A stretch of DNA of 64,000 nt from Symbiodinium natans (lineage: Eukaryota; Sar; Dinophyceae; Suessiales; Symbiodiniaceae), in NCBI GenBank assembly GCA_905221605.1, contig CAJNDS010000557.1, positions 172,182 through 236,181 on the forward strand, given 5' to 3'. This document shows, piece after piece, positions 1-12,052 of this stretch (positions are counted from its first letter, which is position 1; each line of letters opens with the position of its first letter). Under the pieces are notes generated by a model, which ran no database searches, was not told the DNA's origin, and worked only from the letters and a program-made list of their open reading frames with translations. The translations under genes and the position numbers were made by a program.

Positions 1-1349
1 TTCTTGATGGCTAAACTTAAAGAGAGCAACAAGCGACATGAGACGGTATTTCAGTAAAAGCTCCACCGCACTCCAAGCAAGGCTTGCCTTTTACATATGT
101 TTATTTCCGGAAACAAGCTTTGCAGCTGGGGCACGCCCGGTACTCCTGCAGGATGGAAACTACCTCGGGCGCTGAAGCGTGGACAACGAGTGCCGAGCCA
201 AGGCTCTTTGAGTAGAAGGATCGGCAGAGCTCCAAGCGCAAATGAGATCAGCAAAGGCTCATCCCGATTTGCTCAGGAGCTGTTTGTACCTTGCGGTGGC
301 TCGGACTGTAAACCTGATGTCTGGGCCGCGGTTGCACGGCCTCTGCATTCTGCTGGAAGTGCCGTTCACTCCACACCTAGTGATATAGAAACCCCACCTT
401 TTCAACCTTGCACCGCACTGAGCTGACGGCGCAGGGGATTGCGGGAGGATGGCCCTTCTCCGCCTGCTGCAAAACTGTTTGGGACACCGACAAGCCACCC
501 CAGTGGAAGGCCATTGCACGTGATCCCTGAAATGCCGACCTTTCTTCAGCACCGGGAGCACACCCTGAAACTGGAGTCTGCAAGCAAGCCCTGAAGGCAA
601 GAGCAACATGCTCTGCTGAGCCTCCTCCTCCCTGTGCAGACGAACCTTCTCCGCGATGAAGTCCCTCCTTGGTTGCGACTTATAAGTCCTCTCAACATAG
701 CTGCCATAGCTGACGTGACATCACATGACATCCCTCAGCCTCTTAGCCCTGCACACATATTCAGGTGAGGCATCGCAGCCTCGCCATCCCAAGAATGGTT
801 CAACATCCACACACCAGACAGGCAGGTGTACCCTCCTATCAAGCTTTCATTAGCGTTCGTGGGATGTGGGATTGCAGGCTTGTGCTGTGGATGCACGAAG
901 CTGTGGCAAAGACTCGAGCCTTTCTGTGCGCGGTGCAGGCTTTGCACCTGGACGTGAAGCATGCCAAAAAAATAGCCGCCAGACTCTGAATCTGTGGGCC
1001 AGCTGCTGATGCTGCTGGACCCAAATAAAGCTGAGGGATACCCCCCATCATGCCCCATAAAGGATGCTACGGATGCTGGGTCTCAAGAGAGACTAAGGGA
1101 AAAAGTCTTCATGTCTTCCCACTTCATCTGCTGGGGGCGCGACCATGTCTGGCAACGGCACACCTGGCTCATGATAGCTGTTGGGCTACTCCGGTGGGTA
1201 TCTGGGTATCTGCCTTCAAGTACTCTCTCAGAAACCAAGTTTCAAAGAACACCTGCCTGCGAGATGATAGAAGTCATCTTCCGAGATCCGCAAATCAAAC
1301 CTGGGCCGGGTGCCTCTAATTATCAAGTTCGGGGAGGCAGCTCACCCTT
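1..1349. other. no confident gene; isolated exon-like segment
   Basis: No gene is supported. Frames on both strands are open for 60-160 codons but overlap and conflict. The most protein-like stretch is on the minus strand at about 600-680, rich in charged residues (motif EKVRLHREEEAQQ), and could be a short exon. No family was recognised and no clean pair of splice sites was found. Confidence 0.4.
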
Positions 1350-1527
1350 GCGGCCGACGAAGGCAAGACGCCGACGATTCACTCAGCTCATTTTGGAGTC
1401 CAAAGTGCAAAACCCAGAAGCTTTCCGCCTCCTCAGACTCCAGAAGTTGGGAAAGGCTGAAAGACCTCATAAACTCTAACCTCAGGACCTGAGCTGCCAG
1501 CTGAGGCTGCTCCCCAGTCCTTGCCAA
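1350..1527 (-). CDS. hypothetical exon with strong donor site
   Basis: This is a minus-strand open stretch of about 60 codons with an acidic, serine-rich composition (motif SQLLESEEAESF). At its low-coordinate end, near 1347, it runs into AAGG|GTGAGC, a strong 5' splice site in dinoflagellate and general eukaryotic terms. The upstream acceptor and neighbouring exons were not found. A plus-strand frame over the same bases is also open, so the strand rests on the donor and composition alone. No family recognised. Confidence 0.22.
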
Positions 1528-2187
1528 GGCGAGGTCAGTCGAGACGACAGAAGGAAGCGGTCAAGCTGCTTGCATTATGCAGAGACTTCATTCCACACAG
1601 TTTTCGGAATTCCACAAGGCATGTCGAACACGGTTGACAAACTGACACCAATGGACGGGTCAGCGATGGCAAGGCAGCACATGCTGGTATCCTAGAGAAC
1701 TCGCTGAAACAGTAGCCGCGAAATCTAAAAGGTTAGCGCTTTCTCCTCGGCCAGGATGGGTAGAACAGCGGCATCGTGTCCAACCTTTCAGGTCAATTTT
1801 CAAGGGGCACTGCGATGTGTGTGCTTCAAGGCACCCTGACATCTCCAAAGCATCTTCATGGATTCATGGCACGGCACTCAAAAAGAACGAAGATGCCGCG
1901 CACTGAAGATCTACAAGGGCAAAGGCCACAGCTCACCATGCTTATGTTGCCCGAAAAAGGGTTCCAAGCTGGAGCGAATCGTGGTGTGGCCAGTGTCTGG
2001 GCCATCTGCAAGGTGCCGTCAACATCGAAGATAGCCCCCTGCACCTTGACTCGCCACACTGGAGCTGCACGCATGCGTGCGACGCGGAAACGCTTCACAG
2101 CATTCCGCGGCAACAAACTACAAAACACAACCGTCTTTGCTTCCGACGCAATGGCATGCTCGCCCACACGCACGTTCACATCACGCA
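1528..2187. other. no gene seen
   Basis: Unique-looking sequence leading into the ACAAGC satellite. Nothing supportable was found on either strand. A long plus-strand frame crossing 1776-2522 is kept open mainly by the satellite and is not treated as a gene. Confidence 0.45.
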
Positions 2188-2314
2188 GACACACAAGCAC
2201 ACACACAAACACAAACACAAGCACAAACACAAGCACAAGCACAAGCACAAGCACAAGCACAAGCACAAGCACAAGCACAAGCACAAGCACACGCACACAC
2301 ACACACACACACAG
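2188..2314. repeat. ACAAGC hexamer satellite flanked by (CA)n
   Basis: About a dozen copies of the hexamer ACAAGC sit at 2219-2290. Interrupted ACACAA repeats precede them and a pure CA run follows at about 2293-2312. As a multiple of three, the hexamer keeps several frames open on both strands and yields artefactual TS, QA, HK and VL repeat proteins. Confidence 0.95.
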
Positions 2315-3000
2315 AGGCACACTTGCACTTGTAGATTGGGAAGCCATGAAGCAATGCGGTGAGGGAGAGATGAACCAAGGAATCATACAGCACGAACATG
2401 AGGTCTTGCTGACATTGTTGGCTAAATTCTCGTCTACGTGGCAGCATCGTCGGCAAGCTGATGCGGCCCCACCTCAGCAGTGGCGGAGCCCGTGCCCTCG
2501 ACAACTACTGTGCATACCCTGATGCTGAGGCCCCAACACGAGCCATGAGCTCCGACACGGCGTCCGAAAATCCGAGCGCGAACGCTTGTTACCCAGAAAA
2601 CGCCTTCATCTGCTCCTCGCTTTCTGTAAGATACTGCGGTCCACTGGATTCTGAAACGTTCAGGAGAAAGATAAAAGAGTTGGATTGCTGCTTTCTTGGC
2701 ATCTTGGCTTGAACAACCAGATCGAAACATCACATTTAGAAAGACTTCGCTAGCTCAGCCTGTTGTGCGCCAAGTCCTTCATAAAACGCGAGCAGCACAG
2801 TCCGAACCTCGAGAGGCTCTAAGACTTGCTCGCTGGTCGCTCCATGAAAGTGTGGACTTGCAGCAGCCGCAGGGCTGAGCCACACAGTGTGCAGTGCACT
2901 TTTTCCTTCCCACAGATGTCAGCACACTATCCTGGTGACTAAATGTCTTGAAAATGCAGCTATGCGCAAACAAAGGTACGAGAAGTGGGCCGGGCTTTGT
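2315..3000. other. no gene seen
   Basis: Frames of roughly 80-100 codons are open on both strands between about 2434 and 2733, with equal protein-like quality and no identifiable family. No strand can be chosen. Confidence 0.4.
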
Positions 3001-3091
3001 AGGCCCAATCTCAACTAGCCTTGCGCAAGGATTGGCCTCATAACTGGCCACGGTCCGTGCACTTCGGGTGCAACTCCCGGAAGTCGGACCG
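3001..3091. other. two adjacent nested hairpins (possible structured RNA)
   Basis: Hairpin 1: AGGCCCAAT (3001-3009) pairs with ATTGGCCT (3031-3038) with one bulge, and encloses the palindrome CCTTGCGCAAGG (3019-3030). Hairpin 2: CGGTCCG (3051-3057) pairs exactly with CGGACCG (3085-3091). It encloses a second perfect stem, TGCAC/GTGCA (3058-3062 with 3068-3072), around a TTCGG loop. A third short pairing, ACT/AGT, would make a three-way junction. No RNA family was matched. The resemblance to the U6 TGCGCAAGGAT box is limited to the palindrome itself. Confidence 0.45.
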
Positions 3092-5739
3092 CGAGCCCAA
3101 AGTCTTTAAAAGATCCAACTTGTCCCAGTGAACTCTTGGCTCCCCTACCCTTGAGACCTGGTGGCACGCTAAACAGCCTTAAGCTCTTCCACTCTACACC
3201 CTCAAGAAACCCTCCGGCTCCTGCACGTAGCTTGGCACATGCTGGAAGGACTGGTCCTGTAAGAAACCTAGACTTCCAAGGTCTCGTTTATGGGTTTGCT
3301 CGGTTTGCTCCTGATCTGCTGTAAGATCTGATTGATTCTGGTGATGCAATCGTTTATCCCGGTTTGAGACCCTGCTGCACACAGCCATGCAGGCTTGGCC
3401 AAAGCTCCGGCAATTCACAACGTCAACGCCGTATGCTCAGCTGAAACTTTTGGACACCAGAAGGCCTGCTGTTCCGGATCCCGCGCAATGAGAAACTCCA
3501 AGTTTGTAACTAAGGGCCGGATCGCCTGGATATGGGTTAATTACTCAATTTGTAGGCTTTGAAGGGTGAGCCAGGCAAAAGCTCAAGACACTAGGCCATC
3601 AAAGCGGCAAGCGGCGTCTCCCTCGAAAGCGCATAGGGGGCGTGCTGCATAAGAGTTGTGTGCCAACTTCCCTTCTCTGCCAATCAGAATGCCACAATGC
3701 TTTTTGCATACCCTGGTGTTAGCGGACTCTATCGCTACTTGGCGCGCTAGCTGCCCGGACAAGGGGTGATGAATTCCAGTGTCAGTGTGTTTGGTTGTTG
3801 GCTCAACTCCAGGGCATGCCTTGATGTACATGAGCTGGGCCAAACCGCCGCAAGTCAGAAAACTGCATATGTACACTTGCAACGATCTCGAGCCGCAGCT
3901 GTTCACACTTCCAGGGTCATCTGGCGTTTAAACAGACTCAGACTGAATGAGCTTTAGCACTGTCGATGGTCAGCTGACCCTCTTATCACTTTTAACGCGC
4001 TCTTGCACATGCAGACTGCTCAGGGATGCATGCACTGGGCAAGCCTTGGCCGACGCTATGCTCAGAGTCCGTCAGACCTGTGGCCGCTGCTTAGGATCAG
4101 ATTCAGGATTCAACTGTCCGGCTCTAGCTGGGTCTCGCGAAGTTCAGGACATGATGGTCTGAATCACACGGGTTGACTGTATGCAACAAGCCCTTTCGAA
4201 CGTACACTTTCGGGGTGTGGCCTTCTTGTCTTGGGGTGTTCGGATCTCCAACAACACCAAACGACAGAAGCGCAATCAATGGCTTCAAAGCAACGTTGAG
4301 TCCTGCTCGCTCCCTTGAGGCTTGGGTCTCGTGCAACTATTCTTTCCTAGACCAGGGCGCCAACCAAGTACCACGCAGCTGCGGCATCTTCTTTGCTAGA
4401 AGATGAGCCTGTGCCGACACAGCAAATGAGGATCAGCACGTGGCATGCAAAACGTCGCTGAATCCGCTCCACGCCCTTCCACTCCCTCTCCCTGCACACT
4501 CACCGAGTGACTCTGCATGAGGCCGACCTTCATCGTTGAGGTAAATGGTGGAAAGCACAGGCTCCATGATGACTTCGCATGGGCCTGTGTGTGCTCAACT
4601 TCGCGAGAGCACGATCTGTGGCACAATGCTGTGATGCTGCTTGTGGTTGTAACTGGTAACTGTAACACAGTGGGAAACAAAAGTGCTGGATTAGTGCTCC
4701 TTCTCACTGGCATGAAATTGAAATGCCCCAATATCGAAGGGCATCAAAGTGGTAAGTCGTAAGTCGTTGAGGACCGGCCAGGTGGTACAAACAGCCTGCT
4801 CTACGTCATAGAACAGTGGTGGGAAAACTCCCGCATGGGTACTAGGCGCTACAGTGACTCCACCATCACTATCAGCGCGGATTGGTTAGCCAAAGCCTTG
4901 GTTAAACCTACGTACGAGTACGCATCAGGCGGCCTGCGTATACGTCGTCGCTGTCAACCATCTCTATGTCCTTTCAAGATGTTCAAGTCAAGCATGCACA
5001 CCGCATGGGTGGGTGCAGAAGCTCACGTATACCAAATCGGAAAGAATCGAATCTTGCATTTGCCAACAGAACTGTCGGGTGTCCCCCAAGGACCGCACTT
5101 CCTCACACTCCTCCTGCTCGTCCTTCGCTGCCAGCGCCGCAGAGTCCCGCTCACCTCAGGCTATTCCAAACCACTTTAAGTAGCAACCCAACATGCCGAA
5201 GCCAGATTTCTCTCCTGGGTCCATCCGCACCTGGACAAAAGAAAAGCAAGTGGCCACACATTGTTGCGAGGCAGTTGCCAGCATCTTCACATTTTGGAAT
5301 AACGGCGCTTGGGTGTGCTTCCGCGGCCTTTTATGAAAGCTGCAACTGCTGCCGGTTGCAATGTTCCCATGGTGTTCGGCAGTGGCCGAATGCCTCAAAA
5401 CTCCCTGGCCCTAAGCCTTAAACCCTAAACCCCGTAGAATCCTCGGACTGGGCTCTTGGAGCCATGCATGGACTTACTTAAGCTAGGGCTTACGGCCACG
5501 TGACGCAAAAAAGGGGGAAAACCGTCGCTTTTTGAACGAAATCTCGAGCTTTGTATGGGCGTCTCTTTGGCTTGCTGCTGAGAGGGACTTTGTGCGCACA
5601 ACACGTGACCCACCCGTAGAACAGTGACATGTAACCCTTGCTAAAGGAACCCCAAACTTCTCCAGAATAGAAAAAGAGAAACCAACCGGGGGACAGCGTA
5701 TGACAGCGTTCAATCCCGACTTGGGCCGCCGGCTCCTCC
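3092..5739. other. no confident gene; small telomere-like remnant
   Basis: Apart from short conflicting open frames, the only structure noted is CCCTAAGCCTTAAACCCTAAACCCC at about 5411-5435, a C-strand version of the TTTAGGG telomere-like motif. A glutamine-rich minus-strand stretch at 3260-3360, followed by a pyrimidine-rich TTTCTTACAG, could be an exon/intron edge but is unsupported by homology. Confidence 0.4.
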
Positions 5740-6003
5740 ATGAGGCGGCACGGAAAACTGCCAGCGGGCTTTCGCGGAAGAGGCCTTCCAACCTCAGACT
5801 TGTCGGTTTGGGACCTACAGTTGAGGAAAGAAGTGCGGGGAATGGATTTGCGCACGAGCTGTGTGGACTTCCCTTCTCTCATGCGCAGGGCGAACCATCG
5901 GCCCGTCTGGCTGCACAAATCCCCCAAGAACAAGCAGGTGGGGCGCAATCTCGGCCACCAGAGGTGGTCTACACCATGCCCAAGAGCGTGTAGCACTCCA
6001 TAG
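5740..6003 (+). CDS. hypothetical open frame (low confidence)
   Basis: An ATG-initiated frame of 87 codons ends in a stop. It has a codon pattern poor in third-position A and a basic composition (motif FPSLMRRANHRP). The overlapping frame at 5700-5993 is also open and similar in quality, and a minus-strand frame covers most of the same bases. No family, partner or splice evidence identifies which, if any, is real. Confidence 0.18.
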   Translation: MRRHGKLPAGFRGRGLPTSDLSVWDLQLRKEVRGMDLRTSCVDFPSLMRRANHRPVWLHKSPKNKQVGRNLGHQRWSTPCPRACSTP

Positions 6004-6247
6004 AGTGCCGAGGTACCATGGTCCCCAGTGTCGTCTTATAAGCCTGGTGGGCCTGGCGTCTCATGTCTGAGGTGTCGGCGCGCCAGCTTCCAGAGACTCC
6101 TGGAGCTGCCTCTGCTGGGGGAGGGGGTCTACTGAGTCTCCTCGCCTCTCTAAGTCTGTATAGGGGTTTCTGCCCCCTTGGTTTGCTGGAGCTTTTTCTG
6201 GCGACTGCGCGAAAAGGTTCTTCATGATCCTTGGCCCGCGCCTTCAA
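5990..6247 (-). CDS. hypothetical basic exon
   Basis: A minus-strand open stretch with a consistent codon pattern encodes a basic protein segment rich in Arg, Lys and Pro (motifs KDHEEPFRAVARK and RPPPPAEAAPG). No domain was recognised. It is likelier than the plus-strand frames that overlap its end because its composition is less repetitive, but exon limits are not defined and no ATG of convincing context was found. Confidence 0.25.
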
Positions 6248-9200
6248 ACTCGCCAGCCACCATTTTCATTCATACTTTGCAATGGAAGGGCCAAGCATGC
6301 GCTTCAACTCAAGCTACTGGGATGGGATCTTAGGTCACAAAGACGTTCGGGCTTGCGTCATTCCGTGACCTGGACCGTGAGCCGGATCACGATTTGAGGA
6401 TTTGGTCAAACGCTGTCCCAGACACAATGCCAGCCAAGCGGCGCTCTTCCCTTCCTCCAGCTATGCCTCGCGCTGGACCTGGGTTTTCTCTGGTCGGTGG
6501 GATCGGCTGTAGGCTTCTGCTCTCGCTTCAGTTCTCCCCCTGGTCCAAAACCTGCGGCACCCGGCAGGGATGGAAGCATCTCGCATGCAGCCGGGGGCCG
6601 GGTCAAGCCGATTGAACCTGTGCGGCTGTGCGGCAGCCGTTTCCGGAACCACTTGAACCACTCGGGCTAGGAGCGTTGCTAAACACTGACTGCTACGACT
6701 GGCCTGTCACGCTGTCCGGCCCGTCAGGCAGCATCCGAGGCAGCCCGACACCAGACAAACCTAGGCCGCAGGCGCCAACGTTGCTGCAGGTGCTCATCAG
6801 TGGGCGTGCTGTAAGTCTAAGATGGCCTGCCTGGGTGTGTACTTCATAAACTTAAGCGTGGCACATGTGATGCCTTCGTGTGGACTAATACAGCTCGGCG
6901 TGGGTGCTGACGTTCTGAGAAAGCTCGTCTTCTCACAACTTTGTAGACTTTTGCACATACCATTCTCCACGAAAACGGCCATGCAAGTCAGGTCCTGCGT
7001 AACAAACATACAAGAACTGCCTGCCCTTCACCACGCGACACCAACATGGTTCTGCTTCAACTCCGTCCAAGGCCACGGCAGCATACCACATCTCCCATGT
7101 CGGACAAGACCTGTCTCTCCATGCAGATACAATGTGGCAGTCAGTGGGTGCAAGCTGCTAAACGCATCTTGGAGGTCCAGGCAGGTGCACCAATTGCGCT
7201 TTACTCACCGTAGATTGCGTGAACAAGGTTGGACATGAGCAAGGGCTTGTCACAAGAACACCAAGGCCTTTTGGGATAATGGCTTCTCGACTACTCAGTG
7301 CCCCACGCTGCGAAGTAAGTTGCAGCCAGCAATGGCAGTAGCCTCTGCCTTGAGACTAAACAGACAGCTTCAAAGAGTTCCCGCTGGACTCCAGATGCAC
7401 TACGAGAGAGTTTGGGGCGAAGAGCTTGGAGGCCACAAGGCGCCACCGAATCCCCAGATTAAAATCAACCTCTCAAGCCCCAAGATCACTAGATTCTCAA
7501 GCGGAAGTCGGTGTGAAAGTCTGGTGCTGTATTTGCGAAGCAGGCGAAGTCTTCAGCACCAAGGCTCGTGTGCAATACTTAGGGACTGGCCCAGGTAAGT
7601 CCAGCATCCAGGTCCATCGCAGACACTTCAAAGGTTCAGGATGTGGGGCTTGGGCAACGACAGCTTCAGGGCCGAGAAGTGCCACATCGGCCCATCGGCC
7701 ATAGATATGCTGTCTCTGTGGTGGGTGGTGGAGGGCCTACACAATGGGCCTCCACAAGTCAAACCTGGTCATCTTAGTGTAGTCAATGCTGTTTGCACAA
7801 GTCGGAATCACGTTCTCCTTTCAGTTTATTTGTCTACTTGGGGATCATTCTGGGGCTGGGGCGTCGGAAAGCCTTGACGGGTTGTGTTCAGTTCGGCATG
7901 CATCTGCGAGCTTGCGAGACTTTTTTTGCCGGGACAGTTCTGTGCAGTCCAAAGGCTTTTTGAAACGCAATATCGCATCCAGCCCCAGCATAGCACAAGC
8001 ATGACACGGCACTTTACTATACCCTCACTTTGTTGTGGAGCTACTGATTCCAAGAAGCCTTTGTCTGGCACGTGTGCCGGGTGAGGAATGAAACAGCCTT
8101 TTCTGGCTTGGGCGAGCCAGGAAAACAATGTGATCTCACACTCATGATGTGCTTTGGAGTCCACCGAATGTACAGTCTTAGCCAAGCAACTGCATCCTTT
8201 GCCGGGTCGTCAATCGAGCCGTCTGTGGCAAATAACCAAATCGAAGGTTGCATTGTCGTGTAGACCATGCAAGCCCAGTACGATTCTAATTCAGGGCGCT
8301 TGGGATGCTTCAGGACCTATCACGCAATGCCAGCCAGCTGAATACTTCAAAAATGCGTCAGAGACCTATCATCTACACGCATCGCCCAAGCATGAGGCAA
8401 GCCGAATTCCCTGCTGGTATGAATTGGGGGCAGCATTCAGCGGTTTCGAGGATTGATGGCTATTGACTGCTATTGAAGTAACGGAAGGTGCCAGTCGTAT
8501 GAAGCCCAAGATGGGTTCGGCAAGCGAGCAAACTGCAAACACATAAGTCAATGTTACCAGGCAAGGCTTGCAATGTCAATCCGCCGAGCCAAACTCTTAT
8601 GCCAATAGCAAATTACCCTTATAAGACTTTGGGTTTCAGTAGCCAGGCCGCGACGTGTTCTTTAAGAAGTCTTTACAATAGCCTAAATTGGTAGACCCGA
8701 GTAGGACATGCAACCAACACCAACCTGCAACCAATGCTTCTCCACTGAACCCGTTAATAAATCTGTTGAAGCTGATGGCCTACACTGCTCAGCGAGGTAG
8801 AAAGCAGCAGCACGTGGCAGCATCGGATTCTGGCTGATCAAAGGCGAGAATAGAGTTCAGGGAACCACTTGCATGGCGCCCCAGCCGAGTCAATCTCGAA
8901 AGGCAACTCTGGTACAACACACCTGCTGGCGAGCACGCGGTGCAAACCCTGGGTTGCAGCCAGCAGGGCTGTTTTCTTTGCAACGAACCACCAAGTGAAC
9001 AAAAGTTCCAGTCCATTGCCCGAGTGCAGGCTTAGCAAGTCAATCAGCAAGCACAGGGCTGCCTGCAACCGCTCAGGGAAACCTGGTGATCGGTACCTGT
9101 CAATGCCCCGCAGCGAAGTCGATGGCTAAAGGTGTGCCGGATTCACGGTCACAGTACGTAAGCGAACCACTCTGATCCGAGAAGCATGGTGTAAGAACAA

Positions 9201-10178
9201 TCCGGGTGATTCCGGATGCTGGTTGTTCGAGCCATGACTTTCGCAGCCCAGCAGATTTACAAGTCTCGACAGTACCGTCTTTGTCACCCGCTCAGCTTCA
9301 GAGCGCGCAGGGCTGGCTGCCGGGTTTCAAAAATCGCGGTCCGAGCTTCTGGAGCACGTACCCAGCCTCTACAAATCTCTTGGCACGCCAGAGCCTCCAG
9401 GCTCGTAAGGTGTGCTCTCTGCAGCGTCTGCATCGCTCGCCAGCTCAAGAGGAAATGGGGGGGATGGCTAGTCCGGCATGACATGTTTTCCTTCGCTCCC
9501 GCGTTGCTGAAAGAACCGCGCAATGGCAAAAAGCAGTGCATGCCGGAGCAGCTAAACTGTATAGTGCAGCCACCGAGGCTGCTCACAAAATCGTTGCGAA
9601 CCTCTGGCCCGCCGGAATGTGGTGGAAGAGCACTCCACTCCCTCTTCGAGTCTCAGAGGCTTTCATGATGCAGACCCGTCAGCTTAAGATAGCTTAAGGG
9701 CGATGTAAAATCTAAGAATCTAAGCCCTGAGCTGCATCAGCCTCTCCACACAGGCATTGCCTGTGCGAGGGATCAAAATGCGTCTCGAAGGTCACATGCT
9801 TTTTGTTCTCCGTAGCCTCGGAAGGAGAAAGGAAATACAGCTGAAGACATGTTTAGGGAAATGTCGGGAAGCTTGAAGGAAAAGGCGATCGTGCAGGCTG
9901 CAACATGCAATCATGTCAGCTATTCATGTCAGTGGTCAAAAATGGCCGGCTCATGTATGTGGTGTGGACTTCTCACGTCATTGAGCACCTCTACATCATC
10001 CGTTACAAGCAAGTGTTCTGACGATGTTGGCCTTTTGGGTTTTTGGCATTGACTGGGGTGTCATCTGCGAGCTGCAACTCCTGAAGGGTGCCTGTGCCTG
10101 GCGGGGGCTGCAGCCAAACCCTCCTAGAATCCACCTGGGCGTCTCTCGAAGCCTGTGCTGAAGATTGACTTATAATGA
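6248..10178. other. about 3.9 kb with no supportable gene
   Basis: Many 60-150 codon frames are open on both strands and shadow each other. The plus-strand interval 7320-7700 has two overlapping frames with protein-like composition, but no domain and no splice signals that resolve them. No repeats longer than a few units were noticed. Probably intronic or intergenic. Confidence 0.45.
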
Positions 10179-10247
10179 CTAATGAGCTCCAGGCGGAAGC
10201 TCCCGAAAATCCTCGTCCTCTTCGTCCACCGTGAGAAAGGTGTTCTG
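10179..10247 (-). CDS. short acidic exon, NTFLTVDEEDEDF type
   Basis: A minus-strand segment of 22 codons plus stop begins directly after GTGTTTCAG (acceptor ending at 10248). It contains NTFLTVDEEDEDFRELPPG. Short acidic modules beginning K/QNTF are, from my knowledge of predicted dinoflagellate proteins, common near the N termini of RNA-binding proteins, but this family assignment is inference. The 3' limit may be a donor before the stop rather than the stop itself. No adjacent exon was identified. Confidence 0.33.
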   Translation of the reverse strand, partial: QNTFLTVDEEDEDFRELPPGAH

Positions 10248-11092
10248 CTGAAACACCTAGTCTCGCAACGCTGCCACTAGTCTCTACAACTGCCAAGGGC
10301 GCAATGTACACATGCCAGAATAGGCAAGCGTGCTTTTCAAGGCAGGTTGGAGGTTGAACTGCTCCGGAAAGCTTGAAGCAACCGAAGTGCTCCGTCGATT
10401 CATCTTTGCTGGGCATCGGACACGCAAGCCGCAGTTGCAAGCTGCGCAAGGCTTGTTGCCTTCTCCTGCGGTCTGTGCTGAGGGACTTGACATCCAACAA
10501 CTGACTGGTTTTAAGTTTTGGGATCGGCGGAAAGAACGCGCTGCGTAGTGTCAGATCCGAACTCGACAAGGAGATTCAGGCTATCGAAATTTATCGAAAT
10601 TTATCGCTTCTTCGCAAGCCAACGCTCAACATGTCAACGCCAAGGCCCCGGCGTTCGCTGCAGGCCGAACGGCAAAGAACGCAGGGCGCCGCCCCCTTGA
10701 GTTGCATTCAAAGTTTTGGCTTGCACGCGCCCCTGCAAAACGATGCTCACCGCACGTCGCAGTCAAGGCAGGGGTTCTGTGGCGCCATTTCCCAAGACTC
10801 CGGCATCTTTGAGTGAGGCGCAGTGGTCCTGAGCACATAGCACAACCCGTCAATTCAGGGCCAGAACCCAAACAACATGTAAGCCTCACCTGGCGGCAGT
10901 TTGCCCGGGGGCCCTGCGCGGCCGCGCCCACACCAGCTCTCCGGTACGTCTGGAACATGCGCCTTAAATTTTCCTAAGGGCAGGTGCTGCTTCAATCATT
11001 CCCGATTGTAATGGGGGGGGACGTCATCAATGGCTTTACTGAGCTTTGGCATGCTACAACTCTGACTAAGGCAGAAAAGATTTGTGCAATAC
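10248..11092. other. no gene seen
   Basis: GC-rich segment with short overlapping frames on both strands. A direct duplication ATCGAAATTT/ATCGAAATTT lies at about 10584-10605. Nothing else was noted. Confidence 0.4.
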
Positions 11093-11240
11093 CTTGGCAA
11101 ACTGCTTCAAGGCGGGAGTTAGGTGCTGTTTCGCCTCTTCCTTCAACGCATCGCGTGTTCCAACAAGCAAGGTTTTGGGCTGCGATCCAACAAGCAACAC
11201 GGGCCTTTGGCTTTTCAGGGGGGGAGGGGCCGAGGAGCTA
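11093..11240 (-). CDS. hypothetical exon (basic/proline-rich)
   Basis: A minus-strand open stretch contains SSSAPPPLKSQRP followed by two near-repeats, VLLVG and TLLVG, and then an alpha-helical Lys/Glu segment ending QFAK. It stops exactly at AAG|GTATTG (exon edge 11093), a plausible GT donor, and follows ATGAAAG, a possible acceptor near 11241. Codon use is coherent. No family recognised. Confidence 0.35.
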
Positions 11241-11639
11241 GCTTTCATGACTGTTCGGGGACATCCGTATTCTGAATGCCGGAGGCTCAACCTCCAAGCC
11301 TCGCGACGCAACATAGAAAGTCTTCAACTGGCCTTCTGGAAACAAGACAAGCATGCCCATGCCAACGCACGATTATCAAGCCCTATAGGCAACTGCACCT
11401 CGTGCTCCTTGGAGGCGCAGCATGGAGCCTGGCTTCGGCACGTTGATTCTTATTTCAAGCCTACGAAAGGGACTCGAAGTTCTCATCACCGGTCAGCTGT
11501 GCCGCAAAACATCAATTCGTACGAGGGGCCCTGGTTTCAGGCGTAACCAATACATTCACAACAAGGTTCGAGAGGCTTTGGATCTTAGGGGTTCAAGCAG
11601 CCGTGCGTAAAGCTGGGGGTTGGAAAGTCGCACGTTGAC
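11241..11639. other. no gene seen
   Basis: Ordinary-composition sequence before an abrupt change to AT-rich DNA at about 11640. Open plus-strand frames are short and unsupported. Confidence 0.4.
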
Positions 11640-12052
11640 GTATGCCTTCCTCTTCAATCAACATAGTATTATAAGTTCATGAGAATGCAAGAATATATGA
11701 CAATGATAAGATATTGATATACACATACAAGAATATTTGAAGATAAGAACATACGAATATAAAGCATGCAAGAATGTAGGGACAGAATGATTAATGAATA
11801 TAAGAGTTTCATACAATGATATAAAATTTAAAATACAAATAAAATCATAAAGCAATACACTAATATAACAACAAGTATTTAAGAACATCAAAATAAGCAG
11901 TATCAAAAATATAAGAATCTCAAAACACAAAAACAAAGCAATAAAACAGGAAATAGAAACATAGTAAGATAAGACAATTACAAACCAATATAATATATTA
12001 CAATAATATAATAATATATCAATACCATACTATAACTCTTTTACTTCGAACA

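Noticed and set aside
2188-2314. Possible CRISPR array (regular short repeats)
   Set aside because: The repeats are contiguous hexamers with no unique spacers, in a eukaryotic context.
1776-2522. 248-codon plus-strand frame with Thr/Ser repeats
   Set aside because: It is kept open by the ACAAGC satellite; no supporting composition outside it.
3022-3032. TGCGCAAGGAT, identical to a conserved U6 snRNA box
   Set aside because: Most of it is a perfect palindrome within hairpin 1. The expected U6 sequence on either side (ACAGAGA box, GACACGCAAATTCG) is absent.
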